From Lactobacillus rodentium (lineage in GTDB: Bacteria > Bacillota > Bacilli > Lactobacillales > Lactobacillaceae), in contig NZ_BFBY01000005.1 of the NCBI RefSeq assembly GCF_003423665.1, forward strand, positions 1 through 49,528: DNA of 49,528 nucleotides, written 5' to 3'. The notes beneath the pieces are model-generated. The model was not told the DNA's origin, made no database searches, and saw only the letters and a program-made list of their open reading frames with translations. This document shows, piece by piece, positions 43,346-49,528 of this stretch (position 1 is the first letter of the stretch; every line of letters starts with the position of its first letter). Position numbers and translations under genes: made by a program.

Positions 43346-45267
43346 TGAAACTTACAAATATTCAACGTTTTTGGATCTCCTTGATCCTTTCAATTCCAAT
43401 GTTAATCCAAATGCTTGCCATGCCATTTCATTGGATGATGCCCTACTATAATTGGATTGCCTTAGTTACCACTACAATTATTATGGCAATTTCAGCAGTA
43501 CCATATTGGAAAAGTGCCTGGGCTGCTTTTAAAAAGCATAGTGCTAATATGAATACTTTAGTGGCTACTGGTACAGCAGTTGCATATTTCTACAGTATTT
43601 TTGCAATGTGTACTAATCGTCCAGTTTACTTTGAAAGTGCTGCCTTTGTAACTGTCTTTGTTTTACTTGGCGATGCCATGGAAGAAAAGATGCACGATAA
43701 TGCTTCTGATGCCTTAGGAAAATTAATGGGATTACAAGCAAAAGATGCTGAAGTTCTAAGAGATGGCAAATTTGTAAAAATTCCACTGGATCAAGTTCAA
43801 GTAGGTGACTTAATTAGGGTTAAGCCTGGTGAAAAAGTACCAGTTGATGGCATTATTACCCAGGGAATATCTAGTTTAGATGAATCAATGGTGACTGGAG
43901 AAAGTATGCCGGTTGAAAAACATGTTGGTGATACCGTCGTTGGCTCTACCATGAATACCAATAGCGTTATCACTTTCAAAGCAACTAAAGTAGGTTCGGA
44001 TACCATGTTGGCTCAAATAGTTGATTTGGTTAAAAAGGCCCAAACTAGTCATGCTCCAATTCAAAATTTGACTGATAAGATTTCTAATATCTTTGTACCT
44101 GTTGTCATGATCATTGCGATCTTAACTTTTGTAATTTGGTTTGCCTTCTTAGGTGCAACTGCGGTTGAGGCCATGCTCTTTGCTGTAGCTGTAGTCGTTA
44201 TTGCTTGTCCATGTGCTCTAGGTCTAGCTACCCCTACTGCTTTAATGGTGGGAACTGCTCGTAGTGCCAAAATGGGAGTTTTAATCAAAAATGGTGAAGT
44301 ACTACAAGAAGTAAGCAAATTAGATACTGTAGTTTTTGATAAAACTGGGACGATTACTGTTGGTAAGCCAGAAGTTACCGATGTAATTGGTGATAAAGAA
44401 TTAGTCCTTAAAGTAGCGGCCAGTCTAGAAGAATCTTCTGAACATCCTCTTGCTAGTGCAATTTTAAAGAAGGCAGTATCAGAAAAAATAGTTCCTCAAA
44501 CAGTCAAAGAATTCGCTGCTCTTGAAGGTAAAGGTGTTAAAGCAACATTTGAGAATCAAGATGCCTTTGTAGGTAGTTCTCGTTTATTAGCCGATGTTCC
44601 TATTTCTGCTGAACTTTCACAAAAGGCAAATCAATTACAAAATGAGGCCAAAACTGTAGTTTATGTTGGACTCAATGATAAAATTATTGGCCTCATTGCT
44701 ATCCAGGATATGCCAAAACCTAGCTCTAAGAAGGCTATTGCTGAATTAAAAGCTCGTGGTTTAAAGACAATCATGCTTACTGGTGATAACGAAGCAGTAG
44801 CACAAGCGATTGCTAACGAAGTTGGGATTGATCAAGTTATTGCTGGGGTCCTTCCTAATGAAAAGGCAGCTCATATCCAAGAATTACAAAAAAATGATGC
44901 TACAGTTGCATTTGTAGGTGACGGTATAAATGATGCTCCTGCACTTTCAACAGCCGATGTTGGGATTGCTATGGGTTCAGGAACAGATATTGCAATCGAC
45001 GCCGGTGGTATCGTTCTAGTTCAAAACGATCTTTTGGGTGTTGTCCGTGCCTTAGATCTTTCTAAAAAAACCTTTAATCGGATTAAATTGAACTTATTCT
45101 GGGCTTTAATCTATAATACTATTGGTATTCCAATTGCTGCAGGAATCTTTGTTGGCATTGGTTTCACCTTAAGTCCCGAATTTGCAGCACTCGCAATGGC
45201 CTTTTCTTCAGTTTCAGTAGTAATGAGCTCACTTTTACTTAACAAGACTAAAATTGCTGGTGCCTAG
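43345..45267 (+). CDS. copA: Cu+-exporting P1B-type ATPase
   Basis: 640 residues. [16 protein letters not shown] gives the CPC copper motif; [13 protein letters not shown] is the phosphorylation site; [12 protein letters not shown] (HP locus), MLTGDN and [11 protein letters not shown] follow; [11 protein letters not shown] and [15 protein letters not shown] close the membrane domain. It has no N-terminal HMA domain. The start is the ATG in TAATG, coupled to the soluble cupredoxin; the frame open further upstream is not used. Exports Cu+ from the cytosol. Confidence 0.92.
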   Translation: MKLTNIQRFWISLILSIPMLIQMLAMPFHWMMPYYNWIALVTTTIIMAISAVPYWKSAWAAFKKHSANMNTLVATGTAVAYFYSIFAMCTNRPVYFESAAFVTVFVLLGDAMEEKMHDNASDALGKLMGLQAKDAEVLRDGKFVKIPLDQVQVGDLIRVKPGEKVPVDGIITQGISSLDESMVTGESMPVEKHVGDTVVGSTMNTNSVITFKATKVGSDTMLAQIVDLVKKAQTSHAPIQNLTDKISNIFVPVVMIIAILTFVIWFAFLGATAVEAMLFAVAVVVIACPCALGLATPTALMVGTARSAKMGVLIKNGEVLQEVSKLDTVVFDKTGTITVGKPEVTDVIGDKELVLKVAASLEESSEHPLASAILKKAVSEKIVPQTVKEFAALEGKGVKATFENQDAFVGSSRLLADVPISAELSQKANQLQNEAKTVVYVGLNDKIIGLIAIQDMPKPSSKKAIAELKARGLKTIMLTGDNEAVAQAIANEVGIDQVIAGVLPNEKAAHIQELQKNDATVAFVGDGINDAPALSTADVGIAMGSGTDIAIDAGGIVLVQNDLLGVVRALDLSKKTFNRIKLNLFWALIYNTIGIPIAAGIFVGIGFTLSPEFAALAMAFSSVSVVMSSLLLNKTKIAGA

Positions 45268-45293
45268 CTTTAACAGTTATTAAGGAGTTAATT

Positions 45294-45758
45294 ATGTCAG
45301 TTAGTATCTTGAATAATGACACCACTAATCAAGAATTTTTAGATTTTATTGTTGATGAAATCCATAATGCGGTTGTTTCCAGTGTAAATTCTGTTGGAAA
45401 TCCTGCTGCTCAAGTATGTGATATGTTAATGGTCAAAGATATGAAGTTATATATGACCACTTCAGTTAAGAATCCTTTCTTTAAGTGCTTAATAAATAAT
45501 CCTAATATTGAAGTAAATGGCTATAAAGGTAATGGCACAATGGATTCGTGTGGCTTTTCATTAACTGCTACCATCAAAAATATCGACCATCAATATTTAG
45601 ATGAAGTCTTTGAAAAAAATCCCTATCTTAATGAAATCTATAAAGATAATTTAGAACAAGCTAAGCAAGAACTAAGAATTCTAGAAATCACGCCTCAAGC
45701 GGGAGCATATCTTGATCATCGCGTAGATCCAATTTATCACCGAACTTTTAAATTTTAA
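45294..45758 (+). CDS. Pyridoxamine-5'-phosphate-oxidase-like (PPOX fold) flavoprotein
   Basis: 154 residues, split-barrel fold (GNPAAQVCDMLMVKDMKLYMTTSVKNPF, then ITPQAGAYLDHR). Such small proteins bind FMN, F420 or haem and reduce small molecules or protect against stress. It follows copA by 26 nt with a good Shine-Dalgarno (AAGGAG) and is probably the last gene of the copper operon, which hints at a redox or stress role. Confidence 0.7.
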   Translation: MSVSILNNDTTNQEFLDFIVDEIHNAVVSSVNSVGNPAAQVCDMLMVKDMKLYMTTSVKNPFFKCLINNPNIEVNGYKGNGTMDSCGFSLTATIKNIDHQYLDEVFEKNPYLNEIYKDNLEQAKQELRILEITPQAGAYLDHRVDPIYHRTFKF

Positions 45759-45761
45759 TCT

Positions 45762-45797
45762 CAAAAAAGAGCGTTTAATTAAACGCTCTTTTCTTTT
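45762..45797 (+). terminator. Bidirectional terminator of the copper operon and FLP-like gene
   Basis: The palindrome AAAAGAGCGTTTAATT / AATTAAACGCTCTTTT is flanked by A and T runs. It overlaps the 3' end of the convergent regulator gene. Confidence 0.9.
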
Positions 45798-46429
45798 AGC
45801 TCAATTTTTCTCCCCTTTACTTTTAATCTCCCTTCTTTTTCTAGCACCTTTAATTGTCGAGAAAAAGTTTCCGCTGAAATACCTAAATAAGCAGCCAAAT
45901 CCTTTTTCTTTAAAGTTAATATTATTTCCTTTTGCCCTTGTGCAATACTTTGATCTTTTAAATATTCCCAAATTCTTTCTTTAGCACTAAAAGCAGATTT
46001 TAAGACTTCGTGTCGCTGAATTTGCACTATTTTTTCACCAAAATTATTTAATAATTTTATGGCTACTCCAGGATTATCCTGTAAAAAATTCTGAAATTTA
46101 TCTCGATCAATACTGCACACGGCTGTCTCTTCTAGTGCTTCAATCCAAGTATTAGTTTTACTTTCACCAAATAGTTCTCCTTCGCCTTCAATTTCTCCCA
46201 TTTTCAAAATATTTAATACTACTTCATTACCATCTTCATCTAAACTAAAAACCTTGGCCTTTCCCTGATCTATTACAATCAAGCCACTATCTTCGTCGGC
46301 TCTTTTAATTAGACTTCCAGCATGATAATGTTGCTGATGCTTAGATGTTGAGACTAATTTTTCTTTAATTTCATGAGGTAAGGTTTTAAAAATTTCTACC
46401 TTACTCAAACATTGTTCTGGATTATGCAT
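45779..46429 (-). CDS. Crp/Fnr-family regulator, FLP-like
   Basis: 216 residues. Cyclic-nucleotide-type beta barrel (about 15-120), long dimer helix, then a C-terminal helix-turn-helix with KKDLAAYLGISAETFSRQLK. There is no N-terminal 4Fe-4S cysteine cluster. Instead Cys7 and Cys105 are present, close to the Cys5/Cys102 pair of L. casei FLP that forms a disulphide redox switch (established for FLP). FNR-like boxes lie in its own promoter region, so autoregulation is likely. Divergent from the EF-hand-loop protein gene. Confidence 0.85.
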   Translation of the reverse strand: MHNPEQCLSKVEIFKTLPHEIKEKLVSTSKHQQHYHAGSLIKRADEDSGLIVIDQGKAKVFSLDEDGNEVVLNILKMGEIEGEGELFGESKTNTWIEALEETAVCSIDRDKFQNFLQDNPGVAIKLLNNFGEKIVQIQRHEVLKSAFSAKERIWEYLKDQSIAQGQKEIILTLKKKDLAAYLGISAETFSRQLKVLEKEGRLKVKGRKIELKEKSV

Positions 46430-46444
46430 TATTTTTCTCTTTTC

Positions 46445-46485
46445 TTGACTTAAATCAATTTTATTTTTGATAAATCAATTATACT
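46445..46485. promoter_or_regulatory. Divergent promoter with two FNR-like boxes
   Basis: TTGAC-TTAA-ATCAA (46445-46458) is one base off the FNR consensus TTGAT-N4-ATCAA. TTGAT-AA-ATCAA (46467-46478) is perfect in its arms but has a 2-nt spacer. A plus-strand -10, TATACT (46480-46485), follows. On the minus strand the box arms supply -35-like TTGATT sequences. The boxes lie between the regulator and its divergent neighbour. Confidence 0.6.
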
Positions 46486-46521
46486 AAAAACATAAATTAA
46501 AAATAAACGGAGGAAAATTAT

Positions 46522-47082
46522 ATGACTAAATATTTTGCAGAAATCAAGCCATTAAATGAACAAAAAATCGCTTGTGTTCCACATGGAACAGCTGAATTTA
46601 TCGAAAATGGTGATAATTTACATATTCATGTTGAAATGTTTGATACCCCTAAAAATATTGAACACTGGGAACATTTCCATGGCTTTCCTGATGGCAAAGA
46701 TGCCGAAGTTCCTACGGCGGCAGCAGACACTAATCATGATGGCTATATTGATCTCCCAGAAACAGAACCATTTTCTGGTACAACCATGGTTCCTTTAGAT
46801 AATGCACCTCATAAAATGAATATTCCCCATGATGGTTATCCTGTTGCTGATGATTCTGGTCATTATGAATATGAAATTGATGTGCCACTCAAAGAATTGC
46901 AAGCTTCCTTTAAAAGGGCCTTTAATACACCAGATCTTCAATTAGACAAGCGCGTAGTTTATGTTCATGGTATTCCTGAATCAATGAAACTTCCTGCAAG
47001 TGTTCAAGGTACTGTAATGTCTTATGATCCACATACTACTTTACCAATTGCTGCCGGAAAAATTAGAAAGGTTGAAGATTAG
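46522..47082 (+). CDS. Acidic cytosolic protein with an EF-hand-like loop
   Basis: 186 residues, no signal peptide. It is rich in His and acidic residues (IHVEMFDTPKNIEHWEHFHG) and contains DTNHDGYIDLPE near 74-85, which fits the 12-residue EF-hand/dockerin calcium loop. The C-terminal half (VPLKELQASFKRAF, LDKRVVYVHGIPES) resembles CHRD-type folds only loosely. I do not assign a function. Strong Shine-Dalgarno (CGGAGG). Likely target of the divergent FLP-like regulator, through the shared FNR-like boxes. Confidence 0.65.
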   Translation: MTKYFAEIKPLNEQKIACVPHGTAEFIENGDNLHIHVEMFDTPKNIEHWEHFHGFPDGKDAEVPTAAADTNHDGYIDLPETEPFSGTTMVPLDNAPHKMNIPHDGYPVADDSGHYEYEIDVPLKELQASFKRAFNTPDLQLDKRVVYVHGIPESMKLPASVQGTVMSYDPHTTLPIAAGKIRKVED

Positions 47083-47240
47083 TGCTTAAAAAAATATTCT
47101 TTGTCCTATTATATGCAATAACTGCATTTTTTACTTTTAGTAATAAAATGATACCGGCAATGTATCTAATGGCAGCCGGGATGTTTCTAGAAGCTTCTTT
47201 TTCCTTATTCAATCATGTCCTAAAAACTATTAAGCATTAA
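47082..47240 (+). CDS. 52-residue membrane protein, coupled to the EF-hand-loop gene
   Basis: A GTG start overlaps the previous stop by one base (TAGTG). The product has two hydrophobic segments (about 4-18, IFFVLLYAITAFFTF, and about 24-44, IPAMYLMAAGMFLEASFSLF) and a basic end HVLKTIKH. The short length, GTG start and AAAGG 10-12 nt upstream mean it is easily missed. A terminator follows immediately. Function unknown. Confidence 0.65.
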   Translation: MLKKIFFVLLYAITAFFTFSNKMIPAMYLMAAGMFLEASFSLFNHVLKTIKH

Positions 47241-47243
47241 TCG

Positions 47244-47273
47244 AACGGTCTGGTAATTATCAGACCGTTTTTT
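47244..47273 (+). terminator. Terminator of the EF-hand-loop gene unit
   Basis: The AACGGTCTG / CAGACCGTT stem is followed by TTTT. Confidence 0.9.
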
Positions 47274-47324
47274 GTATCCTATCCATTTTTTTGTTAGGGT
47301 AGTTATATTAGCTTTTTAAAATTT

Positions 47325-47372
47325 AGGAGGGATTATTACATAAATAAGAAAAATTTCTTATTTATTTTTATG
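47325..47372 (+). promoter_or_regulatory. Ribosome binding site split from its start codon by a hairpin
   Basis: AGGAGG (47325-47330) is a perfect Shine-Dalgarno but lies 39 nt before the ATG. Between them is a 12-bp perfect stem, ATAAATAAGAAA (47340-47351) and TTTCTTATTTAT (47354-47365), then TTTT and ATG. If folded, the hairpin leaves about 13 nt between the two elements. It could also act as a terminator or attenuator. An in-frame AUA at 47340 is at normal spacing but is not a usual start. Confidence 0.6.
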
Positions 47373-48707
47373 AGTGATTCAACAATTCAAGAACCAATCA
47401 AAAAGAAAAGTTATAAAAAAGCACCATTAATGCCAATTCATATTCGCATTTTTGTTGCCATAGTTTTGGGACAAATGGCATGTGGCTTTGCACTTGGTAT
47501 TAGTGGGACAGCACTGTCTAATGCGGCTCAATATATCCAAATTAGTGATTTTTGGACTGGGTTAATTGGTGCTGGTGCTTTAATTGGTTTGGCTGGAAGT
47601 TTAATCGTTGGCCGAATTTCTGATAAAATCGGACGCCGACGCATGTTAATGCTTAATATGTATGTATTAGCTTTATTTTCTGCTCTAAGTCTTTTTACCA
47701 GTAACTTATTTTTAACCTTTTTACTAAGAGTAGGCGCTGGTTTAATGCTTGCCGTTGATTATACGGTAGGGAATGCCTTACTTACTGAATGGCTTCCTCA
47801 AGGAGAAGATAGCAAAAAACAAACTCAGCTTTTAATCTATTGGACACTGGGCTTTATTGCATCATATTTAACCGGAATCTATATTACAGGTTTTGGTGCT
47901 TATACTTGGCAAGTAATCTTTGCAACAGGGGCAATACCTGCTTTAATAGCAGCTATTTTTAGAAGTATTTTTCCTTTACCAGGTTCTCCTAGTTGGCTGG
48001 CCAGCAAAGGAAAAGTTAAAAAAGCCAATCATTTAATTAGAAAACACCTAGGTAAAAAGTGGGCCGTACCTAAACGAGTTAAGAAAACTAAACCAGCAAA
48101 ACAATCAACCTGGAAACTTTTATTGACAAAACCATATCGCCGAAAAGTTTTTGTTGGCGGAATGTTCTACGCTTGTCAGGCCTTTGCTTTCTTTGGAATT
48201 AGTATTTTCTTACCTATTTTGCTTCAAGGGATGAATATTACTGACGAAAAAATATCAGGAATAATTTATAACGGTGCTATGTTTATTGGGATTCTATTTG
48301 GAATCTTTATTTTTAATAGAATTAGTCGCCGGGCCTTTTTAATTGCTAATTTCTTGATTTCTAGTATTTTAATTGGGCTTTTAGCCTTTGGGACTCACTT
48401 TAATTCAATAGCTAAATTGACTATTTTTTCAATTTTTGCCATTATTTTATCTTCTGGTTTAGTACTAGATTATTCTTATCCAACTGAACTATTTGATATC
48501 AAAGTACGTGGTACAGGTGTGGGGACTTGTATTACTATTAGTCGTATTGGTGCAGCTGCCGGAACATTTTTACTACCAATTTTAACTAATATTGGTGGCA
48601 GTAGTTTAGCAATGTGGGTTTGTGCAATTGTTCTCTTCATGAGTTTTATTATTTGTTTAATCTGGGCACCCGAAACTTCACCCAAATTCTTGAATAAAAA
48701 TAATTAA
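47370..48707 (+). CDS. MFS transporter (sugar/metabolite porter type)
   Basis: 445 residues, 12 helices. The A-motif GRISDKIGRRRMLM lies between helices 2 and 3, RVGAGLMLAVDYTVGNALLTEW in helix 4, and a cytoplasmic Lys-rich loop (about 205-245) divides the halves. The end PETSPKFL recalls the sugar-porter PESPRFL-like element. YSYPTELFDIKVRGTGVG also matches sugar/carboxylate porters. Substrate unknown. The start context is unusual (preceding entry). Confidence 0.8.
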   Translation: MSDSTIQEPIKKKSYKKAPLMPIHIRIFVAIVLGQMACGFALGISGTALSNAAQYIQISDFWTGLIGAGALIGLAGSLIVGRISDKIGRRRMLMLNMYVLALFSALSLFTSNLFLTFLLRVGAGLMLAVDYTVGNALLTEWLPQGEDSKKQTQLLIYWTLGFIASYLTGIYITGFGAYTWQVIFATGAIPALIAAIFRSIFPLPGSPSWLASKGKVKKANHLIRKHLGKKWAVPKRVKKTKPAKQSTWKLLLTKPYRRKVFVGGMFYACQAFAFFGISIFLPILLQGMNITDEKISGIIYNGAMFIGILFGIFIFNRISRRAFLIANFLISSILIGLLAFGTHFNSIAKLTIFSIFAIILSSGLVLDYSYPTELFDIKVRGTGVGTCITISRIGAAAGTFLLPILTNIGGSSLAMWVCAIVLFMSFIICLIWAPETSPKFLNKNN

Positions 48708-48733
48708 TAAATAAAGATTAAGTAATTACATGC

Positions 48734-48774
48734 AAAAAAGCCTCGAAATTCGAATTGAATTTCGAGGCTTTTTA
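48734..48774 (+). terminator. Bidirectional terminator between the MFS and surface-protein genes
   Basis: The AAAAAGCCTCGAAATTC / GAATTTCGAGGCTTTTT stem serves two convergent genes. Confidence 0.9.
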
Positions 48775-48820
48775 TTATGGTTGCAAAGCTATAAAACTAA
48801 TTATCAGTTCGTTTTATTTA

Positions 48821-49528
48821 TTAGTCATTCTTTTTACGCTTCTTACCTGCTGCTAATCCGAAGAATCCAGCAATAGAAGCTAAAGCTAAACCAAAGATTC
48901 CAGCTTCATTATTCTTTGCACCAGTTTGTGGTAATTGACCAGCCTTACCAACTTTAACCTTACCGATTACATTACCATTTGCGTCAACATAGATAATCAT
49001 TCCTTGACCATCTGCAGCTGGGTAGTAATCAATAATTTGTCCGTGAGGTCCAACAGTAACTACGTAACCTTCTTCAGCTAATGCTTCTGCTTGTTCACTT
49101 AATGGACGTTGAGCATCTAATAAGGAATCAGTATCACTAGCATTGTTACCAGCAAAGTTAGTAGGGTTATTGGTAATTACAGGAGCGGATTGGTTAGTAC
49201 CAGCACCCTTGTTATTATCTCCCTTACCAGCAGGGTTGTTGCCAGTAGTTCCTTTATTGGTATTATCTTTGCCTTGGTTACCCTTGTCAGTATTCTTACC
49301 AGTGTTGTCTTTATTATCGGAATTATTGTTATCTGACTTACCATTATTGTTGTTATCAGTAGGTTGTTGAGGATTATCAGTGTTGTCACCGGTATTGTTA
49401 TTATCAGCTTGAGCTGCCTTTTCAGCATCATCAGCAGCACTCTTAGCTACTTCTGCTGCAGAACTTGCTACTGAAGCAGCACTGCTTGCTACTGATTCAT
49501 CACTCTTAGCATCACTTGCGTAGCTTTG
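48821..49528 (-). CDS. LPXTG-anchored surface protein, C-terminal part
   Basis: The last 235 residues of a protein whose start lies beyond the window. In order: an Ala/Ser-rich segment (SVASSAASVASSAAEVAKS), an Asn/Asp/Gly/Lys-rich linker, a short folded module with EGYVVTVGPHGQIIDYY and MIIYVDANGNVIGKVKVG, then the sorting signal LPQTG, a hydrophobic helix and the basic tail GKKRKKND. Sortase A should cleave at LPQT|G and link it to peptidoglycan. The Ala/Ser segment may be part of a longer repeat region, as in large adhesins. The ligand cannot be guessed. Confidence 0.85.
   Translation of the reverse strand, partial: QSYASDAKSDESVASSAASVASSAAEVAKSAADDAEKAAQADNNNTGDNTDNPQQPTDNNNNGKSDNNNSDNKDNTGKNTDKGNQGKDNTNKGTTGNNPAGKGDNNKGAGTNQSAPVITNNPTNFAGNNASDTDSLLDAQRPLSEQAEALAEEGYVVTVGPHGQIIDYYPAADGQGMIIYVDANGNVIGKVKVGKAGQLPQTGAKNNEAGIFGLALASIAGFFGLAAGKKRKKND

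Noticed and set aside
49143-49440. Open frames of Leu/Pro- or Leu/Ile-rich composition opposite or shifted within the surface-protein gene
   Set aside because: They are shadows of its Asn/Asp/Gly-rich linker. The real frame runs to the LPQTG signal and basic tail.

Overview
The window looks like about 50 kb of chromosome from an AT-rich, low-GC Gram-positive fermenter. The 16S rRNA 5' end, the dlt operon with dltX, a paired deoxynucleoside-kinase locus, cydABCD next to a prenyltransferase gene, and an LPQTG surface protein all fit Lactobacillus sensu stricto. The 16S variable region suggests the gasseri/johnsonii side of the genus (inference, no search was run). No phage, insertion sequence, tRNA or CRISPR array was seen.

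Layout. 1-760: the start of a 16S gene on the minus strand, with stacked promoters. 760-6,860 (minus): amino-acid permease, clpL, a membrane-anchored DUF915-type hydrolase and an orphan PTS EIIC. 6,960-8,500 (plus): a small unknown protein and an MFS carrier. 8,530-14,200 (minus): the cell-wall D-alanylation operon dltX-A-B-C-D followed by an N-terminally short serine hydrolase. 14,350-15,835 (minus): a small membrane protein and an anchored propeller-like protein. 15,960-16,640: three near-identical tandem cassettes, the most unusual thing in the window. 16,700-20,580 (plus): SPC-type metal ATPase, CPA2 antiporter, TMEM175-like channel. 20,640-24,960: CPBP protease, YdcF-like protein, MacB-like ABC exporter. 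25,100-32,140: cydABCD plus a MenA-like prenyltransferase. 32,190-36,600: BMP lipoprotein, aldo/keto reductase, nagB, twin deoxynucleoside kinases. 36,670-42,110: lactate-oxidase-like enzyme, two NCS2 purine permeases flanking a lone ribB, and a deformylase-like gene. 42,150-45,760: copper operon copY, two cupredoxins, copA, with a PPOX protein. 45,780-48,710: an FLP-like dithiol Crp/Fnr regulator, an acidic EF-hand-loop protein, a 52-residue membrane protein and an MFS carrier. 48,821-end: C-terminal part of an LPQTG surface protein.

How it works together. Several blocks concern oxygen, metals and the envelope: cytochrome bd (needing outside haem and quinone precursors), a flavin oxidase, copper export, a redox-type regulator with FNR-like boxes, and teichoic-acid D-alanylation. 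Purine/deoxynucleoside salvage and amino-sugar use form a second theme.

Main hunt result. In the 877-bp gap between the propeller-like gene and the SPC ATPase lie three cassettes spaced 244-258 bp apart. On the minus strand each carries a perfect Shine-Dalgarno and a 14-codon ORF for a cationic-hydrophobic peptide. On the plus strand each could be a roughly 155-nt RNA with a 5' hairpin, an exposed CUCCUCC stretch and its own terminator. This may be a peptide array, a sibling small-RNA array, or both as an antisense pair.
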